64,000 nt of DNA from Anopheles merus (taxonomy: Eukaryota > Arthropoda > Insecta > Diptera > Culicidae): assembly GCF_017562075.2 (NCBI RefSeq), contig NC_054083.1, forward strand, positions 6,121,948-6,185,947, read 5' to 3'. The translations under genes and the position numbers were made by a program. Numbering within the stretch: position 1 is the stretch's first letter; each line of letters starts with the position of its first letter. Positions 48,700 to 61,507 of the stretch are shown piece after piece. The notes beneath the pieces were generated by a model that was not told the DNA's origin, ran no database searches, and saw only the letters and a program-made list of their open reading frames with translations.

Positions 48700-50391
48700 G
48701 AAGCTGTAATTGAATCTTGAAATGGAGGATGTTTCTATAACATCTTCAATGGGCTCGATTCTATGTTGAATGTACAGTTGTTTTTTTTCAAGTTTTAAGT
48801 TTTGAAAGTTGTTCTTCTCTTAAATTCTGTGCAAAAGCTGGTGGTATATACTGCTCGAGCGAGCGTTCGATCCAGCACAACACAAGATACAAGTTGCAAT
48901 ATTGATGTTGCAGACCTAAATTGTAATGAAACAACAACGTTGTTATTCACATGACCATGAAGGCGTGAAGCCGCAACAACGAGGAATAACCAGCAACACT
49001 TCCAAATATCGGGCATTTTAACAGCAGCCCATGTCGGCAAAAGACTGTTGAGTTGCCTGGTAGGTAAGGAGGTTTGTAAGTAAATAAAGAAGTAGATGGT
49101 CGGTTTTATTACTTTTATTAACTAACTTTTATAGTGCTTTACCGCAAGCACCTGTATCTGCTTCCGGGAAAGTTACGCAAAGGTGTGTGTGTATAATGAT
49201 TCGAACCGAAAGATAATAATGCATGTTTGCCTTATCCCTCAACTACCAGTTGTGATTTGCCACTCTCCATCCGGTTTGGGCAACGATGCTACCTACATAC
49301 AATGATTTCTTTGCTTGCTGAATCCACATCTCGGACGATTCATTTTCAAATGAATTATAATATTTTTAACAAATATACAAAGCACGACATTCTATTACTG
49401 TACACATTAAGATTTACTGTTTGTCTTAATTGGCTGAGAACCCTCCATTTCTGTTTTCCCAGGATCAGATATATCTCTAGCATCGATGCTAACGTATAAG
49501 TTATTCAGCCTGCTTCCAGTTCCTGTTCACATTCAATTCTTCGTTCCTTGAGCAGTCCCTTGCTTAATCTCTTTATCCTTCCTCCATGATTTCGCTCACT
49601 GTGGTATACAGCGAAATCTAAAGTATACAGTATGACGACGATCGTTTTATTGCTCTATTCAGTTTGTAAGTCCCCTTTGACTTTGTCAAATTTCTCATCA
49701 GGAAATTGATTGAACAATTTCAACCAACCGCGCAGTGTTGCAATAGTCTTTTATTTGTTTTGCTTTGGGTTTCCTTTGCAATTTTCGTAAGACACTTCAA
49801 GATTCTTGTGATTTCTTTAGGTGCCAACACTGAATGCACCGTATTTTTTGTTTGTTTGCTTATATTTCCCATCCAAATAATTCTTACTCGTATGCATTTT
49901 TACACATCTTCGCTTTGCTTTGATTCGCTTGTGGTGGAAGAAATTATCTTAATTTAGCTTTATTTACGTCATAGTATGGAGATTTAAATTAGAAAGATAA
50001 ATTTGATAGCGTTGTAACAATTTAAACTTTCCTTGAATGACTGTGCACCGCAACGCTTCACGAGTGCGGTACGATAAAAAGAAAAGAAAAGAAAAACTAA
50101 AAGAGAACTGTTTTCCTCAACTATTCACGAAGTAAAATCTGATGTACCGTAAAGCAAATGGATTTGGAATAACTAAAAACTTGTTAAACGATGCTATATA
50201 ATGCCTGATAGTACCGTAATTTTGCTGTACATGTCACCTGCTAGAAATAACTTTGCGATGATTAGACGTAACGCTAAATTAACATGCATTGAAACAAGAA
50301 CGATGAATGGCTGTCGACTGCTCAATCCGCTTGGTGGGTGGTACCAAGCAAGACCAAGCACAATGTGCGCGCACATCAGCAACGCACATCG
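48700..50391. other. AT-rich intergenic stretch
   Basis: It lies between the forkhead remnant and the 3' end of Cdk12 (which points into it). The part near 49.5-50.39 kb may be Cdk12 3' UTR. No exon is seen. Confidence 0.5.
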
Positions 50392-53300
50392 TTACATCAT
50401 GTTGATACCAGCGGGTGCTCCGGCACCACCGGGTAACGTTATACCGTCCAGTTTGATTGTGCTACCCGTGGGTTTGCCTGGCGGAAGATTGAGTGACGAT
50501 TCTTGTTGCTCGCGAAGCTGTCGACGCCGTTTTTTGCTCCAAAGTTCATGACAATCTTGCCACGTTGGCAACTGCGGGGGAGGTAATCTGTGGGCGAGGA
50601 AGAAGGTAAAAAGGGTAACCATTTGTACGTTGCATGCTTATGGCAAGATTCCCGTGATGCTTACTGCTCAGGTATAACGTTTTTAAGCCAGTTCGATTTG
50701 AGCGCATCTTCGGCGGTAATGCGCCGATCTGGATCCAGCACCAGCATGCTGTCGAGCAGATCGAGCGATGGCATAGGCATGAAGACGAAATCTTCGCGTA
50801 GTTTGCGGCGGTACTGTTTCTTTGATTTGAGCGTATGGAACAAGGGTAGCTTGATGACGTTCGGCCACACTGCGGGCGTGGGAGTCCCGCACAATCGAGA
50901 TATCATTTCTAGCTGGGCAGGTTCTTGGTTTGCCTGAAACAGGGGCTTCTTGAGGAAAAGCTCTCCAAGAATGCAACCACAACTCCACACATCAATCGCT
51001 GGTCCGTAGCGCTCTTCACCCAGCAACAGCTCCGGTGGACGATACCACAACGTAATTACTTTGTTCGTGTAAGGACGCTCCCGATTGTCTGCGTTGTACA
51101 ATCGGGCAAGCCCAAAGTCGGCAAGTTTTACTTCACCCCTATGGAATGAATGAAACGAACATATGTTTATGTTAGTAGGAAACACTTAATTGACATTCAA
51201 GCGGTTTAAGGATATGACAAATTATGCACATACAATTGAAAATCCCACTGATCGGGAACTAACCATAAAGATCATTAAGGTCCACATCTTTTACATTGCT
51301 TTTTTGCTTTTTTATACTTATTTGTGTTTAACCAAATACTAACCTGTTGTTCATAAGAATGTTGGAACATTTGATGTCGCGGTGGAGGAAATTTTTCTTA
51401 TGGCAGTAGTTTAAACCATCCAACAACTGGCGCATTATGCTTGCGTTGTTCTGTTCGTTGAAATCCACCATGCCAGACTCCAGCAACCCCATCAGATCGT
51501 GATCCATGTATTCAAACACCAGATAGAACGACCCCTTATCCTTTCGGAACTCCAACGCGTCCTGTTTGTCAGTGACAATCTCTCGCAAGTTCACGATGTT
51601 TTGGTGATTCAGTTGGCGAAGTATCTTGATTTCACGCACGGCCGTAATCGGGAAGCCTTCCTTCTCATGTTCCAGGCGCACTTTCTTCAGTGCAACCAGT
51701 TCGTTCGTCTGTTGGTCCTTCGCTTTGTAAACCTATACGCAAATGAAAAATCGAAACACACAATGACAGACCCGCCGCGCAGGATCATCGAACGGTTATC
51801 GATGAAAAAAGTAGCTTACCTGACCGTACGTTCCTTCGCCAATTTGTTCAAGCATATCGAACACTTCCACACAACGTTCACCCCAGTCCTTTCCGCCCGA
51901 GGCGGACATAGGCGCAGTCATGTTGCGAGAATGGCGCCTGTTTAAAATCCTTGGTCTTGCTACAGGTGCTTTTCCGGCTCCTCCCGTAGATTGCTGGGCA
52001 GAGGACGCAACCGAGCTGGTAGCGGCCACTCCCTTGTACCGATTATTCAGGCTAGTATTATTGTTGTTGTTGTTGGCGACACCAGTCTGACCTGATGGTG
52101 TAAGGTTTTGCATTGTGTCACGATTGCTAGGCAATAGGGGCGACCCGATGTCTTCCTCGCCACTTAAATCCTCCGATCCCGGCACCATTGGAGGCATGGG
52201 TAGGTTCAGCAGACCCTTCTTAATACCACTCCCTGGCACAGCAGTGGAAGTAGTAGCGTGGGCACCGGCAACTGTCGTAGGAACTGCTGCCAAGATAGAG
52301 ACATTCGATGCGTTTGGTTTATAACCGTCAGATCGCTGTTTGCTTGCGCTCGTCGAGCTGTTAGCAACTGGTAGCGGAACGGCACCGGTGGTCGTCAGTG
52401 TAGGAATGGGCATTACTTTCATAGCACTCACTGCAGCAACGGGGCTAATTGGTCTGGCCGGGCTAGGTGTTTGTGCCAGATCCGCTTCCAGCTCGGCAAC
52501 GTTCACCCCTGGCGGCATTGGCAGATTGGTAAGACTTTTTGGCTTCGATGATGCAATGCCACTATTTGTGTTAGTACTACTTATTTCCGACGTATGCGCA
52601 GCTGCAGCTACTGGTTCAGCATTGGTTTCCACCGTTGTCAAATTGCTCTTGCCAGTACCAGAGAATGTTGCAGGGCATTGATGATGATGCACTGCATTGT
52701 TCGTTATCACAGGAATTCGTGAGTCTGGAACCATGTTACTGTTACTGTTGCTGCCATTGCTATTGCTATTAGCGTCAATGTCACAACAGTTTCCATCCGT
52801 TTGATCGCTGTGGGATGCACGCTCTGTCGATTCGGGCATTGGAATATCCGTTACATTTGCCATGGAATCTTGCGCCTTTTCTCTAACGCCATTGGCACTA
52901 GAAGCGTCTAGTGAAGAGGCAGAGTGTAATGTGCCATTGCTATTATCCCCAACCAGATCACCCTTTTGACGGTTCTCGTTGTCCTGCGTTGCGGTACTGC
53001 TATCGGCACTAGTTGCCCCGACCCCAGAAGCATCGTTTTTCTTTTTGTTTTCCAAAATTTCTTGCAGCGTTTTGTTACGCTTATGCTTGTCTTTGATAAG
53101 TTCTGCAAAAAAGCTGGTATCAGTGATTTTCTTCTGCAGGTCCATTTTTTTAGCTGAAGGCATCTGCGGTGAGCGAGATCTGCTGCTAGAGTAGCGCTTG
53201 CTGGTGGACGACGTTAGTGGCGATCTTCGGGGACTACGCGAACGATGCCTCGAACGCGATGAAACATAACTGCTACTGCCTCCGGCGCTCCGTTCCGGAG

Positions 53301-56156
53301 ATGGGCTGTAGTATCCTCCCCTGCGCGATGATCTAGACCTGCTCGTTATGGTAAGCGAAGGTGACCGTCGAGAACGTCGATTGCTATTGGGACTTGGAGT
53401 TCTGCTAAACGGAAGACAGTGTTTGGAAAAAAACGTACCAATATGAGAGTGTGTATGCGAATTCCTGCCATAGTGTGAGCATATTGCACCTACCTTCCAT
53501 AACGCTTGCTGGCTTCACTGCCGCGACGATCATCCCAGTCTCTCTCTCGTTTACTGTGACTCCGGCTATCCGTTTTCCGATAATAGTCCTTCTCTGGCGG
53601 TGATCTGTCTCGCCGACGTTTCGTGGGTGGTGGAGTGTGTGGTTTGTGACGTTCGTCTACAAAAACTGAAATATGTTAATATCGATTCACACACACTCAC
53701 ACACAGCGGCGCCATACATGTTCTGTTTAATGTTATAGTTTTATTCTGTCTAAACATGCATGACATTTATGGGCCTTTTGATTGACCAATTGTAGGACTC
53801 ATAATCAGTTATCTGTATGATAGTTTCGGTTCATTCACAATGAACCGAATAGAAGCAGTACTGAAGTCCATATTAGTCCATATGTGAGATATTCCAAACA
53901 TAAGTCATTGCTGTAAACGAAGTAAGTTCATTTACTAAATCATTAAAAAGGGCATTATTATTCCAATATTAAAGTACAGTGCAATATTTGAAATATTTGA
54001 TGTAATAATATCACACATCATGTATAATTCGTATTGGCTTTTCGTGTTGGCTTGACATTCGACGGGATTATGCCGATCTATCTACAAGATTTATAGACTT
54101 ATTATGCACTGCCCATCTCGGTACAGATGGCAAACAGATGGCAATTCGATAAAAATGACAAAAATGTTCTTGATCTAGCAGATGGTATGGCAGATGTGGT
54201 GAAAAAGCGTTCCCTTTCGGCAATTCCGGATAGCCCAATAGCCCATAACTATACATCCCAAACCGTCCAATCTTATTGAGTTGAGTTTGAATAAAGTTTG
54301 GATGAAAACAACAGCTGACGTGTTTATCGACTGAAGTATTGGCTGTCCTTACAGAAATCTCTTGGAAAATATATTTCTCATTCAATTTAGACCAATATTG
54401 TACGCTAGCGGTAAACAAAAACTTACTTGGAGAAGGCGTTCGCCTGGAGCTGTACCTCCGATCGTTTGATTGACTGCGACGCCGACTGTTTGCTCGATGG
54501 CTGCTGCTTCTTCTGTGACGCAACACAGGCGGCGGACTATCAAGATCAATGGGGCTGCCGTGGTTTTGTGGCAGCGTACGATCATGGTAAGATGACGAAG
54601 TCTTTTTATGCATGGCGACAGGCGGTGTGTGAGGTGAAGATGTAATATACAGTTTGCGGCCAGTGGTGCTTCCGCCAGCATTTGCTGAACGGTCTCGATC
54701 CCGTGGATCACGTTCCCGTTCGCGATCGTGGTCACAATCACGCTCAATTGGACTACGGCTTCGCGTAACGATCGCACGGCTATCATAAGGACTGTTTAAC
54801 GAATGCCTCGTAGAATGATGTTCCAGCAGTGGTGGAGTTCCTAAAATAGTAAAACATTACATCAATGGATTAGTTAGTACATTGCAATGCTGCGTTATCG
54901 TGTAGCTTCGTTTCACTACCTGGTGACACTGGCGTAAGGCTGGTGTCGTTGTGAACAGGAGTGTAAGATTTACTACCTTCACCACTACCAGCTCTATATG
55001 CTGGAGATTGTTTTAATGGCGGCGTCATTGACTCCAGCAGGGAACCTTCACTCTCCGAGATCGTCTCAATGCTCGATATTGACTTGGTGCGATATTTTTT
55101 CTTGCGCTTTTTTAGTTTTTTGCTCCGCTTATGCTTCTTATCTTTTCTGCTTTTCTTGATGCGCTTCCTGCTGGATACCGGCTGCCCTTCATTGTCATTG
55201 TTCAAATCGTCCTCCTCCTCCTCCTCGTCTTCTTCATTATCATCGTCCAACTCTTCCGTTTCACTGCCTCCATTTCCATCTGCCACCTCCGTTCTTCTGC
55301 CCTCGGCGCCTTGCTCGTCGTCTTTATTTTTAGCTAGCACATCGTGCTCATCTACTAACGTGCTCTGAACTTCGTCCTCATCATTGGTCTGCTTGGATCG
55401 CCGTTTCTGCCTGCGATACTTCATCGACGAAGTATCGGAGGACACCGAGTTAATCCTTTTCGAACGACTGGATGAGCTGCTGATGGAAGATGCCGCAACG
55501 GCACCCTTGCTTTCCAGCGCAGTCCCCGTTCGAATCGTTTCCCCAGTTTCGGGGAAAGAAGGCGTGCCGCTACGTACAGCCGTTTCGGCCGCATGTGCCT
55601 GTGGCGTTCGACTCCAGCGCTTGGAACTTGACCGGTGAGAACGGGTTTTGCTGTGTGCGTCGGTAACGGACTTTTGCCGACGGTGGTGTCGATGGCCATG
55701 CCGGGATTTACTGCTGCTTTTTTTCGTCCGACCCATCTCGTCCGTTTCATTGCCACTAATGAATGAATCACCCCCGTTGCCCGCTACCGCACCTCTGCCT
55801 TCGGCCGTATCCGTGGCGTCTGTTTCGATCTCGCCAGCCTCAGGGGCAGAAAAATCGTCCGAACTGACGTCCGAATACTCTACGCCGGATTTTGAGCCGG
55901 ATAATGCGGTTCGCTCGGCAAGATCCCCCTCCATTCCTCCACTGCTATCGTCATACGCTTCCTTGTGTGTTCGGGAGTAGCGTTTCGATTCCTCGCCGAA
56001 CGAACCGGAAGACAAATCTTCCACGTCCGACGTGGTAGCGTGTCTTTTCCTTTTAGATTTCTTGCTACTCTTGCGGGATCGTTTCTTGGAGTGTTTCCTG
56101 CGCTCGGTGGCCCCGCTGCCTCCACCACTATTGCCGTGCTCTCGTTCACGTTCCAT
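50392..56156 (-). CDS. Cdk12: Cyclin-dependent kinase 12 (RNA polymerase II CTD Ser2 kinase), complete
   Basis: Seven coding exons on the minus strand: 56156-54920, 54840-54427, 53656-53494, 53404-51820, 51732-51344, 51138-50665 and 50587-50392. All joins are GT-AG, and the sum is exactly 1,486 codons (1,485 aa, like human CDK12). The N terminus (MEREREHGNSGGGSG) is Arg/Ser- and Lys-rich with acidic tracts. Exons 2-4 form the RS region (SRSRSSRRGG, SRSRHRSRSPRRSP), then a long Ser/Asn/Thr-rich linker. The kinase begins with IGEGTYGQ (about 1126-1133). The Lys of VALKK is 1149, the cyclin-binding helix reads PITAVRE, HRDIK has its Asp at 1252, DFG begins at 1270, and the T-loop is YTNKVITLWYRPPE. 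The C-terminal extension DCHELWSKKRRRQ is diagnostic of CDK12/13. It acts with cyclin K in the nucleus in elongation and expression of long genes. Confidence 0.97.
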
Positions 56157-57930
56157 CGATATGTATCAACTATAAACTTGCAAAGCGGACTCGCCGAATG
56201 CTACAAATATTCAGTTCGCCGGTGCACCGATAGTGCCGCGCAAGAAGAAACGTTCAAATATTGTGTTACAATAACAAGAATAGTCCACCAAAATGCTGTT
56301 CTTATGAAGCTTCTTCGGGTCTTGTGAACTGTATCAATTCCGGCTGCAATCTGGACCGTTGTGAGCTAGCGTTGCCAAAATAATTGTTCGATTCGTTCAT
56401 ATGCATAAGGTATCATGGATGATTACTACTACTCCGGTGTGTACGATGGTCCAAACTAGAGAGGTAGCAGGGAGGCAACAGTATTCGCGAGATAGTGATG
56501 GTGGTGGCTTTGGGTAGAATCAGTCGACTTTCCTAAAACGGAACAAAAAAGAAACACACACGCTTTAATACATGTTTGCAATCCGCATTTGGACGTGGAA
56601 GAATATTTGATCTACAATAAAGCATTTTGTCATAAAATTCCGGACAATGCATAACATTATCGGTGCACTTTATATCTTTCGGCACATAATCGCGTGACGC
56701 ATTTCGTTTTCTTTACCTCATTCACGTTTGTGATTGGAACCGCGGGCCACGATTGCCAGTGAAAGGGAAACTTTCTCAGGTTCACAGGTTCATGCAGCGC
56801 AGTTTGTTTATGATTACTGCGATCTGCTAAAGCAATTCCCCCAACGCGCAACGATACGACACAGAACGTATAATGTGCTTCTTGCAGCAGATTCCCTACA
56901 TTGCCCGTGAAGTGCAATTGAAAAAAAAAACTTAGACTTGAAATTTCCGGCAGTGGAAAGGACCACAACGACGATTACACTGTTGACGGCCACACTCTTC
57001 TCGGACACCCCAAAAGGTGTGCAAGCAAATGCGTGTACCTTCCAGCTACCGGGTATATGGGGATGCGGTTACTCGTCGTAGCACAAATGACAGAGCCACG
57101 GCACGGCACTATTCACATGGTGTCCATTCCCGATAATATGATTCTCACTTGTCCATAGTCTGTCCGTTCCAGATGGGGAAAGTTTTCCCGGTGTCGGGGA
57201 TGAATGTCGAAACACCCCGCAAGTATCGACAACACTGCTTCGATGCTACACGTCTCACTCTTTCCGCATAGTTCGCGTTGTACACTTTGCCGCAACCGCA
57301 CTGCACCGTCCTCCTCGGTATTCACGGTCTTCGATGTTTGCTGCGTAACTTTTATTGCACTGTGTTCACTTTTTCCGTTTCTACCGATTCACACTCGAAA
57401 GGATCGCAATGTTTTTGCCGGAATGCCAAACGACGAGATTTTTACTTCCTTGCCTCGGAGCAGAAGGTGGAGGAGTCTCCGGATTTTACAATGACGGCAA
57501 TGTAGGCTGCGTACGTACGGGGGCCCTCTTTGCATCTGTATGAGTGTGCGTGATAATGAAGGTACGAATGAAGAAAAAAGTTCTTCGGAGTACTTGTGGT
57601 ACGCTTATTAGCTAATATTCATCAAATTGATATCGCTTTTTAGCGTTCTGCCAGTTGGCATACCGTAATCCAACGTTTGTGGTAACGTTGGGCGAAAAGC
57701 AAAGGTGAGATGAAAATTTCGAAAAGTTTTCATCAGTCCAAGAACTCAAGAGCTACGGAGAAAAAACGAGGGCATTCCGTCCGTGTTCGCTTTGAGCAAG
57801 GTCTAGATTGAAACAGGTCGGTACATCACTTCCAATTTGACAGCAGCGAAAGGGGGAAAAGTAGAACATAGAGGTTGAAGTTAGTGCGTGATAGCGTCGG
57901 TAGAAATTAAATAATGAAACAAAATAATAT

Positions 57931-57972
<42 letters not shown>

Positions 57973-58101
57973 ACGCACACGCGCACATACACTTCATTCA
58001 CTCGTTGTTTAGCAATGTGTGTGTTACACGTAAGAATATCAATAAAGTGTAGTTTTCTACAAAATTATTAGTTTCAATTTGTTGCCCATAATCGTCATCA
58101 T
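56157..58101. other. Cdk12 upstream region
   Basis: Likely 5' UTR, promoter and possible non-coding exons of Cdk12. A minus-strand frame of 70 codons at 57113-57325 has no family resemblance. A (CT)n run occupies about 57932-57971. No gene is supported. Confidence 0.45.
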
Positions 58102-58114
58102 AGGCGGTCCCCGT
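58102..58114. repeat. Isolated MITE tip beside the full copy
   Basis: AGGCGGTCCCCG repeats the outer end of the neighbouring MITE, followed by GTACAGGTCG and then the full element. This suggests insertion next to, or an aberrant excision of, an older copy. Confidence 0.6.
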
Positions 58115-58124
58115 ACAGGTCGTA

Positions 58125-58367
58125 CAGGCGGTCCCCGAGATATACGGTTAATGGGGACTAAAACCCAATCTCAAACTTCCTCGTAAGTAATATAATAAAT
58201 TTATACATTTTGAAATTGTTTTTAAACATTCGAACAAAAGGGAAATTATTTGACATTTTACAATTGATGTGTCTCAAAGAATTGTCAAATTTAGAAAACC
58301 GTGTATCATCGAATCCGCGTAGGACGAAATACCTATAAGACATACCGTGTATCTCGGGGACGGCTTG
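58125..58367. mobile_element. MITE, pogo/Tigger-like termini, 243 bp (second copy)
   Basis: Left end CAGGCGGTCCCCGAGATATA, right end in reverse CAAGCCGTCCCCGAGATACA, TA on both sides (58123-58124, 58368-58369). It is shorter than the 329-bp relative at 917-1245, with a similar start (TTAATGGGGAC) but a diverged interior. Confidence 0.85.
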
Positions 58368-58648
58368 TACAAAACAACCTACAGTTAGGATACGTATACG
58401 GGATGATTAATTGTTGTAATGAATTGACAAAAAAGATTATTGGATAATTAAATATAAGTGCCAGTTTGTTGACAGTCAACATTTCCAATATATTCCATAT
58501 GTCAAACCTTCTCAAAGTGCTCTATGTAATTTCTTCTTCTTTTTCTATGTGATTTGAGTGTCAGGCTCGAAACGTCACGTGAATTGATTTAAATTTAAAT
58601 GGGACGTTGATTGTGCTTTTTTTGGGAAAGTTGGTAAGCTGTATAGAC

Positions 58649-59314
58649 TAGAGATGGCTTCTCCGGTTTCCACCCACGCCGGTATCGTTCGGAATCGTCC
58701 AGAATCGGCAGGAATTGTTCGGAATCGTTCGAAATCGTTGGAATCGTCGGAATTATTCGGAATAATCTGGAATCGTCCGAAATCGTAGTCAACCGATAGT
58801 TGTGAATCTGCGTACGATTTTAACAAAATGTTCGTTATACCTTCGATTCCTGAATGGACCTACCTACAATACCTAATATGAAGACACCAATAAGTCACAG
58901 TTAGATTAATCAATCACATCGTCTCAAGTGAACTGCGCCTTAGTTTGTGCTGGCTTAGAATATGCATCGGTTTTTCTTATCCATATTCAGAGCAACAAAA
59001 CTACAGAAAAATACAAAGAAAAAAGTTGCGATTTCATTTCAGAAACTACTATTTGAACACCGTCTACAAACGGAGCAGCAACGTTCCAAAAATGTTCGGA
59101 AGCGCATACTTGCCAGAGGTACGCACAACGCAATAACGGAAAAAACGAAAAATATATTAAATCTGTCTTCACACATTCACTAACATTCGTCGACTACGAT
59201 TCTGGACGATTCCGAAGTGAGTGATTGAACCAACCCTTCGGAACTGGTTACGACATTTAATGGAATCGTCCGGACCCGGTTCCACTTTTCTTTGTGAATT
59301 TTGCCCAACTCTAG
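58649..59314. mobile_element. hAT-type MITE, 666 bp, with GGAATCGT subterminal repeats
   Basis: Ends TAGAGATGGC and (inverted) TAGAGTTGGGC. The 8-bp flanks GTATAGAC and GTATAAAT agree at six positions. The left arm (58665-58790) repeats TCGGAATCGT-like words and the right arm (59195-59290) has GGACGATTCCG and GGAATCGTCCGG. Size and plan resemble the MITE at 43149, with a different repeat unit. Confidence 0.72.
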
Positions 59315-61507
59315 TATAAATGTAACACCATCGCAAAAAAATATTCAATCTTTACTAGAGAACATTAATCCAAGTAGCTGCGATATGAATGCATGTTTGT
59401 TGTATGTTGTTAGATCATGTATATATGCCATGTAATGATGATTAAATGTACAATGCACAAACAAAGCATTGAGTTTATAGGACCAAAACATTCTCTAGGC
59501 ACTTGTTTTGTTAGAGCAATAAACGTGAACAATTCGGTACAGTTTCTATTGTTTATTGTTTTATCTCATTCAAAGTATCTCTGCGTATTCAAGTATTGCG
59601 TAATAAAGTTTCCCCAACGTACACTAGTTCTCGCTACACTGCAGTTTTTTTTTTCAGCAATGGTAAGAATATTTGTGGATTAACATGATCAAGAGATTCA
59701 TCATTGCGAATAACTTTTGAAGAAGGGTTAGTTTTGTGTGTTGGTCTTGAATGGTAGTATCGTTCTTAGTGAGTATTGGAATCATAACAATCATTACAAT
59801 AATTGCAATAATACTATCTAAACAGGTGAACCAGGTCCGTCATTACTTTCACCAACCAATTCACAACATGTTACGCATACTCGTTGTACATTTACGCTCC
59901 ATACGCTTTTTTTTAGTCCAGTGTGAGGAAGAATGCTTGTTGAGGTCTAATTAGTCTATACTCCAGAACGTAGAGCGGGAATTAACATAGGGACTAAGTT
60001 TGAATGATTCGATCTGTCTGGTATTTTGTCTATTACGCATATCTATGCTATCGTGGTGAAAGCATCTCACGGTTAGCAACTATCTGTCGGAAAAATAAAT
60101 AAATTAATGTAACAATAGCCATAATTAATAATTTCAACATCTAGCCTGACACGATCAAGCGTCTAACGTATGAAAGGAAAACGACAGCTTAAGAGTTCAA
60201 AAAGCGGCACCATCTTCATTGTTTGATAATGTGATTATATCTTGCCGATTTCAGCAACAATACTTTGATTGTTGACTATTTTGGATCTAATTTACTTACT
60301 ACGCAGTACAAATTAGCTCTCTCGATTCATCCGGACGGAACTTAAGAAACGTTTGTGCCCATTTGTGTGGCTTGTATTTTGATTATAACAGATCTTTCAT
60401 CGTGTAATTTGTGCGTATTTCCGTAAGTAAAGCTCCATTGCTTTTTATTATTCATTTTTAACAAATTTTAAAAATGCATTCAATACGTTGCTAATGGTCT
60501 TCTTCTTCTTCTTTGGCTCAACAACCGTTGTCGGTCAAGGCCTGCCTGTACCACTTGTGGAGTTGGCTTTCAGTGACGTATGGTTTACTCCCCATAGCAT
60601 GCTAGTCAGTCCTACGTATGGCGGCACGGTCTTATTGGCGGCATGTTGTTAAGTCGTACGAGTTGACGACTGTACCACGAGGCCGGACTAATGATTGCTA
60701 ATGATCAGCTTTGCTAAAGAAATCCACATTCTTGCTCACTATATAGGACACGTCGTGTCTGTAACATGCATACCAATTGAGATTACATGTGCTTCAAATC
60801 TTTGTTTTTTCTTCTACCTGTGAAAATTGATCTGACAATCTAAGATTCCGATTCCGTTGTAAGTTTGCATTGAGCATTAATTGCACTAAATAACACAGAC
60901 AAAAGATCATGCTTGTATTGAATATGATAACATTCTTTTGAAGAGTTATTGAAGTTATCAAACTTAATTGTCAATCGTTTTCTATTCAGCGTCGTCATAC
61001 TTTGGAAACACGTATGTTTGTCCATCAACATTTTAAATGTAATAACATGTAACATAAGTACCACCAACCGCTGTTGATTTGAATGAGCAAATTAGGCAAA
61101 ATTAACAGTTGCTCAAATAATGCTACTTAGAAACTACTCTTATCTTCAATATCGATTGATAGTTTGTTCGATTTATAGGCTTATTTTATAGTTTTTTTAT
61201 CACTTTCCCAATGAAGGAAACAGGATGACGCAGGATTGTGGAGCACAACGTTGGCGCTGTTAAATTTGTGCTAGATTTAGTGTTTCATTAGTTTCCATGA
61301 ATACGTGGATGGAAATAGATTCGTTTATCTTACACCGTTGCTAAATCATAAGAAGGTTAAATGTTGCCTGTGAACACAATTTTAACTCGCTACGTACAAT
61401 AATTCAAAATTATCTACATCTCAACAATGCTGCTGCCTGTTAGTTTTTGGGGATTGTTTGCCTTCTTTCCAGATTTAGCCTAACCAATCCGCTAGAAACG
61501 ACAATCA
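59315..61507. other. AT-rich intergenic stretch with a SINE
   Basis: It is downstream of the glycosyltransferase gene, whose 3' UTR probably occupies the part near 61.0-61.5 kb. It holds the SINE at 60497-60687. No other exon is seen. Confidence 0.5.
60497..60687 (-). mobile_element. tRNA-derived SINE, about 190 bp, minus orientation
   Basis: It has the same family parts as the SINE at 41856: CTTCTTCTTTGGCTCAACAA at the 3' end (60499), CGGTCAAGGCCTGCC, then a tRNA-like end with GTACGAGTTGACGACTGTAC and GGCCGG. The short flanks CTAATG (60491-60496 and 60688-60693) look like a target duplication. The B-box part is damaged. Confidence 0.85.

Noticed and set aside
52115..52681. Plus-strand frames of 69-113 codons
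   Set aside because: Shadows opposite Cdk12 exon 4.
54068..54613. A 181-codon frame as a separate gene
   Set aside because: Its first part is Cdk12 exon 2; the rest runs past the GTAAGT donor at 54426 into the intron.
57113..57325. A 70-codon minus frame upstream of Cdk12
   Set aside because: Could be 5' UTR by position; no family resemblance or splice support as a protein.
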